From an uncultured Muribaculaceae bacterium (lineage in GTDB: Bacteria > Bacteroidota > Bacteroidia > Bacteroidales > Muribaculaceae), in NCBI GenBank assembly GCA_958436175.1, contig CAUBJF010000010.1:1-64000 (forward strand): 64,000 nt of DNA, in the 5' to 3' direction. Shown here piece by piece: positions 16,324-24,944 of the stretch; within the stretch, counting starts at the first letter, position 1; every line of letters begins with the position of its first letter. The notes beneath the pieces are model-generated. The model saw only the letters and a program-made list of their open reading frames with translations. It was not told the origin of the DNA and did no database searches. The position numbers and the translations under genes are program-made.

Positions 16324-19300
16324 TTAGAGAAGATGCGTTTCGAGAGGTTCGGCAAGAGGTCTGTCGGCACCCTTGGACCTTTCCTTTATAAGGCAGTATG
16401 CAACGGGTATTACCGTCAGGATAAAAATCATAGTGATAGGCGTGCCCCAGAAGATGACAACGCCCATAGGTTTCCACAAGGCGCTGTCGCCCATCACCAT
16501 GGGCAGTACGCCCATCGTGGCGGCAGCCGAAGTCAGGAATATAGGCCTCATTCGGCGTATGGATGCGTTGAGGACGGCATCGCGTACCTTCTGTCCCTGG
16601 TTGCGGAGCTCTTCGGCATAGTCGAGAAGCACGATGGCGTTGCGCACAAGGATACCCATGAGCGACACAAGTCCGAGAACGCATGTGAGCGACAAGTCCG
16701 TATCCTGAATCTTAAGGCCGATAGCAGCTCCGGGGATGCACAGCAGCAGGCAGAGGAGCAGCAGTACGGCGGTGTCGGCTTCGGCATAGTGCAGCAGAAG
16801 AATGAAGAATATAATCACGATGGCTATGGCGAGGCCGCCCAGAATCTGAGGAAGGGTCGACATTGTGTTGTCCCATTCTCCCATTTTGGTGATTTCCACA
16901 CCTTCCGGGAGAGGCACCGACGACAGGCTGTCCATCAGGGCTGTGGTACGGTCTATGACATTGACGTTACGCTGCACTTCGGCTATGAGCGATACCGACG
17001 GCACGCCTGTGGCGCGGTCGAGCTTGCCGGGATGCCATTGAGGAGCTACACGGGCAATCTGGTGTAGAGGCACAGTCCCAAGAGTGAGGGTCGGCATGGG
17101 TTCCTCGAGAAGTTCGTCGGCATTGCCTTTTTTCGCGGCTGAAGTCTTCAGTACTACAGGAGTGCCGTAGTCGCCTTCCCACATTGTCGCTACCGGCAGT
17201 CCTGGGCTGTAACGCAGCGCCAGTGTCGTTTCGATTGATAGACTGGTCAGTCCCAGGCGTGAGGCACGCGTCTCGTCGGGGTCTACGACGGCAGCTGCCA
17301 GTGGATTGCCCAGCGACGAGCGTACGTTGCGAAGGCCCGGTACCCGACGGGCATGTTCTATAAGGGTATCGACTGTGGCAGCCAGCACCTTGCGGTCGGC
17401 ACCGCTGAGCCGGAGCTCGATGGGGTAGTCGGCTGTAGAATAACTGAGCTGTTTGAAACGTACGAAGGCATCGGGGAAGTAGCTTTCGTAGCGTTCGGTG
17501 TATTCGTCGAGGATATCGATGGTTGCCTGGTTACTCTTGGTGTTGACAATGAACTGGGCGAAGTCGGGACCTCCGACCTGAGGAGCGTATGTCGCCTGGA
17601 AGCGTGGCGACGAGCAGCCGTGGAAGGATGCTATCGAAACAACGCGCTCATCTTTATCAAGGATACGCTCCAGAGAGTCGGCGACGGCTGTCGTACGTTC
17701 TACCGACGTGCCCTGCGGGAGGAATATCTCTACGGCGAATTGGTTGCGTTCGGCAATAGGCATCAGCTGCATAGGAGTCTTGATGAACATCCATGCGCAG
17801 AGTGCCGTAATGATAAGGCCTGTCAATATTGTCATCTTAGGCCATGCGAAGCAGAGCTTGATGAGCTTGTCGTAGCCCTTCTGCATGGAGCCGAAGAGCG
17901 AGAACTTCTTCTTTCCCGAAGCAAGGGCTTCCTGCTGTAGCTTGTAGATAGGTTTCTTGATCAGGGTGAACTGCAGATATGGCACCAGTAGTTCCGCTAT
18001 GATCAGCGACACGAACAGGATTATGGTCATGCCCCAGGGGAAATCGGTCAGGAAGTCGCGGAACATACCCGTCACCGTCAGCAGGAAGGGGAAGAAGGTG
18101 ACCGATATGGCGAGTGTTGCCGAGAAGATGGCCTTGAAGAACTCGGTACCGGCACGAAGCGTGGCTGTGTAGTGGTCGATGCCTTCGGATATAAGTTCTA
18201 CATAGTCGTCGATGATTACGACGGAGTTATCGACAATCATACCCAGCGCCACTATCAGACATGCCAGAGTCACGGTGTTCAGTTCGATATCGAAGGCATA
18301 GAAGAGACCCAGCGATATGAATATGGACACCGGTATTGTGGCTGCCGCTATGAGTGCCACTTTGAAGGGCAGAAGAATCATTATTACTACCACCACGGCG
18401 ATGATGGCAATAAGCAGCTCGACGAGGAAGTAGTTCACGGAGCTGTTGACAACCACCGGCTGGTCCGTAATCTTGAAGAGAGTGACCGATTCCGGCAGCT
18501 GGCTCTTGAATTTCTCGAGTCTGGCATCGACCTCCTTGCCAAGTTCGACAACATTGAAGCCGTCTTTCATCTGGATGCTCAGGAGGATGCATTTCTGGAA
18601 GTTGTTGGTGATGTAGCTGTCCGGGTCGGCGTATTCCTTGCGGACATCGGCGATGTCGCCCAGACGCACCATGGAACCGTCGGGTGTCGACAGCACGACC
18701 ATGTCGGCTACGTCGGCCACGGAGTTGATGGGACGGGCCACGTATATAGGCTGCGTGTAGTCGCCGTTGCGCAGTGACCCCCCTGTTGTCTTGAACCCTT
18801 GTGCGAAGAGGGTTGCTGCTACTGTCTCCTCCGAGAGTGCGTAATGCCGCAGCTTCTCGGGATTGAAATAGACGGCTATTTGTTCGGTCTGCTTGCCTGT
18901 GACGCTCATGTCGCCGACGCTCTTGATGCCTCTCAGGCAGTCCTTGAGGTCGTCCATATAGTTGCCGAGCTCGCGATAGGTCTTTTCGTCGCTTTGCATG
19001 GTGATGAGAAGCGAGGATGTGTCGCCGAAATTGCTCAGCGTCTCAATGCCCAGTACCCCGGGGGGGAGAGTCAGCTTGACATTCTCCATCCCGATTTTGA
19101 ATTCATTCCAGAATGAGTCGGAATCATCGACGTTGTCATCGAGATTGACGAATATGATGGCCATTCCGGGGGTTACCTGCGAATGGGTCTTCTTTTTGTC
19201 AACCTCTTTGTAGGAGAACACATAGTCTTCAAGGGGTTTGAGTACCTCGTCCTCGATTTGCTCCACCGAGGCGCCGGGATAGACGGCGGCTACGACACCC

Positions 19301-19485
19301 TCACGGACAGTGAACGACGGGAACTCGTTCTTGTTCATCTCTTTGAGGGCATAGATGCCGAAGGCGATGAAGATACATGTGATCAGGATTATCTCCTTGC
19401 GATATTTGAACCCCGCCACGACTATCGGCGAGGGCTTCAGCGTCGGCCGTGGGGTGTTGCCGCTTGTGTCGCTCTGTTGTGCCAT
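16324..19485 (-). CDS. RND efflux transporter permease
   Basis: Proton-driven inner-membrane pump of 1053 aa, normal for the AcrB/MexB superfamily, with twelve TM helices and two large periplasmic loops. The N-terminus has an extra basic/hydrophilic lead ahead of TM1. The TM4 relay reads 'LGMIVDNSVVIIDD', so the second Asp of the usual Asp-Asp pair is Asn; in TM10 the usual Lys is replaced by Arg ('ILVRNAIVLLDY'). These differences mark a subfamily distant from classic HAE1 pumps; the second RND pump in this window keeps the classic residues. Adaptor gene is 15 bp upstream and TolC gene 10 bp downstream. Substrate unknown. Confidence 0.93.
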   Translation of the reverse strand: MAQQSDTSGNTPRPTLKPSPIVVAGFKYRKEIILITCIFIAFGIYALKEMNKNEFPSFTVREGVVAAVYPGASVEQIEDEVLKPLEDYVFSYKEVDKKKTHSQVTPGMAIIFVNLDDNVDDSDSFWNEFKIGMENVKLTLPPGVLGIETLSNFGDTSSLLITMQSDEKTYRELGNYMDDLKDCLRGIKSVGDMSVTGKQTEQIAVYFNPEKLRHYALSEETVAATLFAQGFKTTGGSLRNGDYTQPIYVARPINSVADVADMVVLSTPDGSMVRLGDIADVRKEYADPDSYITNNFQKCILLSIQMKDGFNVVELGKEVDARLEKFKSQLPESVTLFKITDQPVVVNSSVNYFLVELLIAIIAVVVVIMILLPFKVALIAAATIPVSIFISLGLFYAFDIELNTVTLACLIVALGMIVDNSVVIIDDYVELISEGIDHYTATLRAGTEFFKAIFSATLAISVTFFPFLLTVTGMFRDFLTDFPWGMTIILFVSLIIAELLVPYLQFTLIKKPIYKLQQEALASGKKKFSLFGSMQKGYDKLIKLCFAWPKMTILTGLIITALCAWMFIKTPMQLMPIAERNQFAVEIFLPQGTSVERTTAVADSLERILDKDERVVSIASFHGCSSPRFQATYAPQVGGPDFAQFIVNTKSNQATIDILDEYTERYESYFPDAFVRFKQLSYSTADYPIELRLSGADRKVLAATVDTLIEHARRVPGLRNVRSSLGNPLAAAVVDPDETRASRLGLTSLSIETTLALRYSPGLPVATMWEGDYGTPVVLKTSAAKKGNADELLEEPMPTLTLGTVPLHQIARVAPQWHPGKLDRATGVPSVSLIAEVQRNVNVIDRTTALMDSLSSVPLPEGVEITKMGEWDNTMSTLPQILGGLAIAIVIIFFILLLHYAEADTAVLLLLCLLLCIPGAAIGLKIQDTDLSLTCVLGLVSLMGILVRNAIVLLDYAEELRNQGQKVRDAVLNASIRRMRPIFLTSAAATMGVLPMVMGDSALWKPMGVVIFWGTPITMIFILTVIPVAYCLIKERSKGADRPLAEPLETHLL

Positions 19486-19500
19486 GATGCGGAAGTATTA

Positions 19501-20544
19501 TTATTCAACGATGGTTCTTACTTTTGTCCCTGTGCATACCTTCTGCATGCCGGCGACGATGACGCTGTCGCCCTTATGCAGACCCTCTTCGATGATTATG
19601 CCTCCTTTGGACAGGTAGTCGGCCTTTACAAAGCGGCGCTGGGCCGTGCCATTGTCGACAACCCATACGAAGTTACGGTTGTCGGAGCTAAGAAGTACGG
19701 CCTGCGACGGAAGAAGGACGGAAGAAGATGCGAGGCTGTCGGACGGCACGCTGCCTTCCATCACTACATCTCCCACCATGCCCGGGAGTATTTTCCCGTC
19801 GGCTGTAGGGATACTCAGCTTGACTGTATATGCGCGTGTCAGCGGGTCGGCGACAGGCGACTTGCTCGTCACCGTACCCTCGACAGGCCCTATGTTCTGC
19901 GAAGAGAAACGGACGCTTCCTTTCTGGCCTTCGGATATGCCGCCTATCTTGTCTTCGGACACCGGTATGGTGACCTCAAGCTTGTCGACTGCCACTATTT
20001 CCACTATCGGGTTTGCTGCCAGCACCGACTGGCCTACGGCAGCCAGCTTATGGCTGACAATGCCGTTGACCGGCGAACGGAGGACGGCATCCTCGAGGGC
20101 GCGCGAGGCTATCTCGGCGGCGTTTTCGGCCTGTTTGAGTTTGTCCTGTATTTCGACCCATTTTATCTCCGGCAATGCGTCGGCATCATGGAGCTTTTTT
20201 AGTCGTGCGTAGGCATCCTGTGCTTCGTGAAGCTCGGCCTGGGCTATGTTGTGGGCGTTGCTGTAGTCGCCGGTCTTTACCTTGGCGATGAGCTGCCCCC
20301 TGCTGACACGGTCTCCCTCAGAAACATAGATGTCCGAAATAGTGCCTCCGATCTGGAAGCACAGCAGGGATTTGTCGGCCGATTCGACGGTGCCGGAATA
20401 TGTTTCCGTATTCCCGTGCGGCCCGGGGGCGACCGGCATGACGGTGACCCTGACAGGTTCGCTGACAGTTATTTTTGTTTTATGTCCGCAAGATGCAAAA
20501 GCCAGGATGCAGAGAGAAGCAAACGGGATGAATAGAGCTTTCAT
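19501..20544 (-). CDS. RND periplasmic adaptor lipoprotein
   Basis: Membrane fusion protein of 347 aa with a lipoprotein signal (residues 1-18, lipobox FAS-C), so it is probably anchored to the inner membrane by lipid. Lipoyl half 'GTISDIYVSEGDRVSRGQLIAKV' (about residues 58-82), a helical hairpin (about 90-135), second lipoyl half 'SPVNGIVSHKLAAVGQSVLA', and C-terminal barrel domains. ATG 20544 begins the signal; an ATG at 20592 gives a non-signal extension. First gene of the RND operon, about 96 bp downstream of the terminase stop; I found no consensus promoter there, so read-through from the terminase unit is possible. Confidence 0.9.
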   Translation of the reverse strand: MKALFIPFASLCILAFASCGHKTKITVSEPVRVTVMPVAPGPHGNTETYSGTVESADKSLLCFQIGGTISDIYVSEGDRVSRGQLIAKVKTGDYSNAHNIAQAELHEAQDAYARLKKLHDADALPEIKWVEIQDKLKQAENAAEIASRALEDAVLRSPVNGIVSHKLAAVGQSVLAANPIVEIVAVDKLEVTIPVSEDKIGGISEGQKGSVRFSSQNIGPVEGTVTSKSPVADPLTRAYTVKLSIPTADGKILPGMVGDVVMEGSVPSDSLASSSVLLPSQAVLLSSDNRNFVWVVDNGTAQRRFVKADYLSKGGIIIEEGLHKGDSVIVAGMQKVCTGTKVRTIVE

Positions 20545-20640
20545 ATGGTCGCTTAGTAATAATTGATAGTAGTTGAAACGCAGCTTTCGCACACGTGATT
20601 AAAAAGACAACATCCTCGGTCGGGCAAAAGTTCGGTATCA

Positions 20641-22491
20641 TTACCAACGGTCGACAAGGGGTATGTCGGCCCGTGTATCCGGCAGGTTGGTGGAGGCAGT
20701 CAGGAGGGCCATGGCACGGGTCATGAGTATGTCGTCGTGATGTCCCTGGCGAGCCCCGAAGGAGCCGTTGGGGAAGCGTGTGTAGACGGCGAACTCGCTG
20801 CATGCCTCGGCATCGCGTTCGATGAATCCTCCTTCGCGTACCGCCTCGATGAGAGTGCCGATGAGAAGGCTCTTGGTAGCGCGGTTGGTATGGAACCCGA
20901 CGCGTGTCGAGCGTTCCTTGGTGACGCTGTCGTAGCTCTCGCGGAGGTAGAGGTTCTGGTATTCGTCCATGAGGCGGTTGAGGATGAAGAGGTTCGGGTC
21001 TCCGCCGTATTCGCGGTCATCGGTCTCGAAAGTGTTGCTCTCGATGACGAGAAGCGCTTCGTTGTAGAAACGGCCTATGTCGGCGGCTTTGTGCGCCAGT
21101 ATATCGTGGTCGGTATGACCGCGCCACTGGGCAACTACTTCAGGCAGACCCTCCCATGGGAAGGCCATGACGGCGATGACGCTCCAGTCCGACTTCTCGG
21201 AGCGGCCGCCGACATCGACGGCCACGACATAGCGCATATCCTCCACAGGCTCTCGCCATAGCCGGAACTTACCCTTGGCATCCTCCGAAAAATGGTCGCC
21301 ACCCTGCGACACTTCGCCGAGCCGCCCAGCCGTACACCCCTTGCGGAGCTCTGCGACATGCCTCGGGTCGAAGACATTGTTGCCACTGTTGGCGAAGGCT
21401 TCGACATCGTCGGTAGGGAACTCGGCTGCCATCTGTTCGCGGCCGGTGTATTCCGACAGCTTGCGACGGTACCACCTTATCTGGTCGAAGCAAAGACCGA
21501 TACGCCAAAGGCGTTCCTCGTATTCGTCCATACTCTCGATAAGGCGTTTTTTGTCACCTCTCTCGAGTCGGTTCATCTCTATCTCGTACCATGGCACGAA
21601 AACCGCCGTCTTGTCGCTTCGTCCGGCCTTGGAGCGTTCCCATTCGGTATGGAAATAGTTGCCGATGCCGTTGGCTGTCGATTCCATTGCTATGAGCGTG
21701 TACGGCAGGAGAGCCACGGAGCCGCAGACGGCGCGAACGACACCCTCGGGCGAACGTTGTGGTGTCGAGGCCCAGTAGGCCGTCTCGCTCAGGTGCGCCA
21801 TGGCATAGTCTGCTCCTCGCACGGCCTCCTGGTTCTCGCTGGAGCCTATGGTGACACGGCAGCCGCGACCCGCTATCTCGCGGACGTTGGTAGAACGCTC
21901 GAAAGGCTTGAAAACGGGCTTCTCGTCGCCCTCCCACAGCTCTTCGGGATAGTTGTCGAGCAGTTTGGTGTACATGCCGCGTATGCCTGAGGCAGCGTCC
22001 TTGACATGGGCGCATATCACAGAGTGCCAGTTGCGTCGGTGGCAGCTCTGTATCCAAGCCATGTAGTTCTGTACAAGGGTGCTTCCACCCCACTGACGCG
22101 CCTTGAGGACGATGACGCGTATCGGCTTTCCGGCAAGCCTGTCGGCTTCGAGGGCATCGAGGAGTCGGCGCTGCGGCGCGTTGAGGACAAAGGGTATGTC
22201 ATCGGCAGTCACCTTATCCTTTATCTTGACACAGTTCGCAGCCCAGTATTCGAAGTCGTGACGGCAGCGCAGACGTTTCCATGCCGTCGCATTGTTTAGG
22301 ACGGTGGTATATTGGGGATCTTCCGTCATCGTCACCGGCACTAAGGCGCATGGCAGTCCTTCGACGGGAGTGGCGACTTCGCGGCGATGTCCGCTGCAGC
22401 CAGTGCCGCGGTGTGGATTGTATTCAGCGTCGCGGAGCCGGCGACGTATGTCGTCAAGAACGAGTGCAAGTTCTATTTCTTTGGGTTGCAT
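20641..22491 (-). CDS. Phage terminase large subunit, isolated
   Basis: Packaging motor of 616 aa of the kind that pumps DNA into phage capsids and cuts it. ATPase motifs: Walker A 'KARQWGGST' (130-138), Walker B with catalytic Glu236 in 'HLSETAYW', coupling motif 'ESTANG' (270-275). RNase H-like nuclease acids: Asp426 in 'AVDVGGR', Asp435, Glu484 in 'VIESNT', and 'HHDDILM' (584-590) near the C-terminus. All are intact and the length is full, so it is not obviously a decayed pseudogene. Its start overlaps the end of the upstream gene by 19 bp, so they are translationally coupled. No portal, capsid, protease or tail gene is adjacent; the next genes are an RND operon and gltB. Confidence 0.88.
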   Translation of the reverse strand: MQPKEIELALVLDDIRRRLRDAEYNPHRGTGCSGHRREVATPVEGLPCALVPVTMTEDPQYTTVLNNATAWKRLRCRHDFEYWAANCVKIKDKVTADDIPFVLNAPQRRLLDALEADRLAGKPIRVIVLKARQWGGSTLVQNYMAWIQSCHRRNWHSVICAHVKDAASGIRGMYTKLLDNYPEELWEGDEKPVFKPFERSTNVREIAGRGCRVTIGSSENQEAVRGADYAMAHLSETAYWASTPQRSPEGVVRAVCGSVALLPYTLIAMESTANGIGNYFHTEWERSKAGRSDKTAVFVPWYEIEMNRLERGDKKRLIESMDEYEERLWRIGLCFDQIRWYRRKLSEYTGREQMAAEFPTDDVEAFANSGNNVFDPRHVAELRKGCTAGRLGEVSQGGDHFSEDAKGKFRLWREPVEDMRYVVAVDVGGRSEKSDWSVIAVMAFPWEGLPEVVAQWRGHTDHDILAHKAADIGRFYNEALLVIESNTFETDDREYGGDPNLFILNRLMDEYQNLYLRESYDSVTKERSTRVGFHTNRATKSLLIGTLIEAVREGGFIERDAEACSEFAVYTRFPNGSFGARQGHHDDILMTRAMALLTASTNLPDTRADIPLVDRW

Positions 22492-24866
22492 ACGGTAAGG
22501 TCAAAAGCATGGATTCTGAAATCATTGTCTACACAGCCGCGCAGCGACAGCGAAAAGGCACTCGAAGGCGAGCTGAAAGCCGGGACGTGCATGCCGCTGC
22601 GCAGGAAGCCCCGTACAGAGCGGCTGAATACGGGACGTTTGGCCGTCGCGTCTATGCCTATGGCTTCGAGTCCGAGGTATATGTCGGCCTGAGAACCGGC
22701 TATATCGAATACGGTGCAGCGTGTGCGCATCGGTATGCGGTCCGGCGTACGTATGGTGACGGTATAGTCGATTTCTACCGTTCCGGCATCCTCATCCGAC
22801 AGACTGACGAGCGCCGTCGGTGACACGGCATATGGACGGTCGACTGTCATGACTGCCGCCTCTGCGCCTCGCACGAGCGTAGAGTAGAAAGTCCGACGGT
22901 AATTCTTGAGATACACATCGGCATTGCCTCCTGCCGAGAAGCACCACAGCTCGCCACGCCGGCGGTTGTACGCAAGGCTCTCATATCCGTTCTTGTCCGA
23001 GACAGGCTTCATACGTCCCGAAGCAGAGACATGGTATGGACGACCAGAGACGAGTACAAACACTCCGTCGTCGCACAATGGCATAGTCGGCGACACTTTC
23101 CCTTCGGCGATACATCGCGCACTTATGGCACCGCCGCTCCCGACAGTGACGGAGACAAGACCCTCTTCGCAAGCCGCGAGGAAACGGCTGCGCCCGAACT
23201 CCCACGACTGGTCTCGACCGGGTACTGTCACCAGTCCGCGCACAGCACCGCGACCTGTCGGCGTTGTGCGGATTATCGAGAGGGCTTGGTCGGGGTGTGC
23301 GACGGCGATATAGTCGTCGAGACTCTCCCCATCGTCGGATAAATCGGGGATTGCTGCCGCTGAAACACGCTCAGGGGTGAACGGCAGGAAATCGGGAGAA
23401 ACATATATTGCCGAACGACCTGATGCGTCCGGCGTAAGTGGGTATGTGCCTTTGTGTAGCTCGCCGTCCGACGACCATATCACGGTCATCTCCTTTGCTC
23501 TTGAAGAAGGGTAGGAAAGAACCGAGCCTATCGCGTCGGGCGCGAAGTCCGTATAGTCCTCTCTGCGGATTACACCTTTTCCGTCGCCGAAGCTGATGGC
23601 GACGGTGACGGTGCTTGCCTTCACAGACGATTTTGCCGTGAAAGTGCCGAGGGGATAACCTTTGTAGGGCAATGCCTTCAGTCCGCCCCATAGCACGGCT
23701 CCCGGGGATGATGCCACGCTGCAGGCGCTCATGTTATGTGGAGGACAAAGCTCCCGTACTTTGCCGGCGGCCGGTATAAATTTCTTTGCGAGCTCACGGC
23801 GCAGACTGCGGGCGACACTGTCGATATCCTGATCGGGCATAGTGTCGGGATAGAAGCTGCCTTCGGAGCCCCCAAGTACGGCTACTTTTCTTTCGAGTGC
23901 ATCCATTCGGGCTATGGCAGCCATAAGCGTGTTGTATCCGGCCATGGAATGATGCCTGCTTATGCCGCAGTAGCAGCCGGGCAGCGAGACTGAGACAAAT
24001 GAGGACGTACCGCTGCGGACGCTGCCTATGTCGGCAGGAAGATCGGGATTATAGGGGTGGAACAAGGGGCTGAGCCATATTTCGATGTCATAGTCTTCCA
24101 GCCCCGAGGGGATATCGACGCGAAGTTTCCAGCTTTTGGCGCTCAGCGTGTATGTGTCGACGGTTTTCCTGTCGGCCGATATCAGTTCAATAGGAGTGTC
24201 GCACTGGGCGCCCTCGCTGTGCGACAGCAATATCGTCGGCGAGACAAAAGCAGTCGTGCCGTCGCCTTGGCATAGTCTGTACCTCGCCAGAACGGGTTGC
24301 AGATAGCATCCTGAGGCCGCTGCCTTCGAGCAGATCTCGCGATAGGCATCGCAGAGGTCTCCCACAAGTCCTTCGCGGTCGGCCTTGCTCAGGCGGCTCG
24401 ATTCGGTATAGCTCTTGGAAAGACTTCGTGACGGTACTACCGATGAAAACTGCACACTGTCGGTAGCCGACAGACGAACGGGCGGAAAATCGACGCTCCC
24501 TTCTGCGTTTATGTCCGTGTCGCTGACATTAAGCGTCGTCGGGCCTTCCGCGGTCATGACAAGCAGCTTGCCGTCCTTGTCGTCGACGGCACAGAGCGCT
24601 TCAGAATCAAGAACGGCAGTCGGCCCCGGCTTGTCCTTGCCTGAGCTGTCGTCGAAGGCCATAATACGGCTGCCTTCGGCTGCGATGAGCCTGTCTTTGT
24701 GTCGGCAGAGAGGCGTGTAGCCCCCGAGAACAGTGAAATTCTTTGGTATTCCGACAGGCACAAGGTCCGTTCTGCCGTCGATAGCCTTGGCCGGACGGAG
24801 ATTGTAGACGGTGTTTCCCGGCGAGCCGTCGCAGGGCTGGGCCGGAAGTGAGATTGTCTTGTTCAT
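22473..24866 (-). CDS. Large beta-rich protein coupled to terminase
   Basis: Predicted 797-aa soluble protein with no signal peptide or TM segment. It starts 'NKTISLPAQPCDGSPGNTVYNLRPAKAID' style and then shows repeated short strands ('GYTPLCRHKDRLIAAEGSRIMAFD', 'ALCAVDDKDGKLLVMTAEG', 'CDDGVFVLVSGRPYHVSASG', 'LAYNRRRGELWCFSAGG'), which look like beta-propeller blades. Such proteins occur among phage virion or tail accessory proteins, so with the terminase beside it a phage origin is likely; the exact role is not known. Start 24866 is used because the ATG at 24893 lies within the predicted -7 element. Confidence 0.7.
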   Translation of the reverse strand: MNKTISLPAQPCDGSPGNTVYNLRPAKAIDGRTDLVPVGIPKNFTVLGGYTPLCRHKDRLIAAEGSRIMAFDDSSGKDKPGPTAVLDSEALCAVDDKDGKLLVMTAEGPTTLNVSDTDINAEGSVDFPPVRLSATDSVQFSSVVPSRSLSKSYTESSRLSKADREGLVGDLCDAYREICSKAAASGCYLQPVLARYRLCQGDGTTAFVSPTILLSHSEGAQCDTPIELISADRKTVDTYTLSAKSWKLRVDIPSGLEDYDIEIWLSPLFHPYNPDLPADIGSVRSGTSSFVSVSLPGCYCGISRHHSMAGYNTLMAAIARMDALERKVAVLGGSEGSFYPDTMPDQDIDSVARSLRRELAKKFIPAAGKVRELCPPHNMSACSVASSPGAVLWGGLKALPYKGYPLGTFTAKSSVKASTVTVAISFGDGKGVIRREDYTDFAPDAIGSVLSYPSSRAKEMTVIWSSDGELHKGTYPLTPDASGRSAIYVSPDFLPFTPERVSAAAIPDLSDDGESLDDYIAVAHPDQALSIIRTTPTGRGAVRGLVTVPGRDQSWEFGRSRFLAACEEGLVSVTVGSGGAISARCIAEGKVSPTMPLCDDGVFVLVSGRPYHVSASGRMKPVSDKNGYESLAYNRRRGELWCFSAGGNADVYLKNYRRTFYSTLVRGAEAAVMTVDRPYAVSPTALVSLSDEDAGTVEIDYTVTIRTPDRIPMRTRCTVFDIAGSQADIYLGLEAIGIDATAKRPVFSRSVRGFLRSGMHVPAFSSPSSAFSLSLRGCVDNDFRIHAFDLTVCNPKK

Positions 24867-24898
24867 TTTTGCGGATTTTGGATTGTTCCGCAAAAATA
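24865..24898 (-). promoter_or_regulatory. Inverted repeat over -7 box and start codon
   Basis: TATTTTTG (24898-24891 on the minus strand) fits the -7 consensus; no TTG lies at the right distance upstream. A perfect 11-bp inverted repeat, arms 24865-24875 and 24887-24897 with an 11-bp spacer, covers this box, the expected start of transcription and the ATG. It could be a repressor operator or a hairpin masking the start. Confidence 0.55.
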
Positions 24899-24944
24899 CT
24901 CCTGGCCGGGGGCGCCTGTCGGCTTTTCCAAGACCCTCCGCCGT

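Noticed and set aside
18172..18777. Long plus-strand frames opposite RND, gltB and gltA-like regions
   Set aside because: They are antisense shadows of GC-rich genes with biased third positions; none has a start signal or domain of its own.
20545..20640. Promoter between terminase stop and the RND adaptor
   Set aside because: The best match (AACTTTTG) breaks the TA of the consensus and has no TTG at the right distance.
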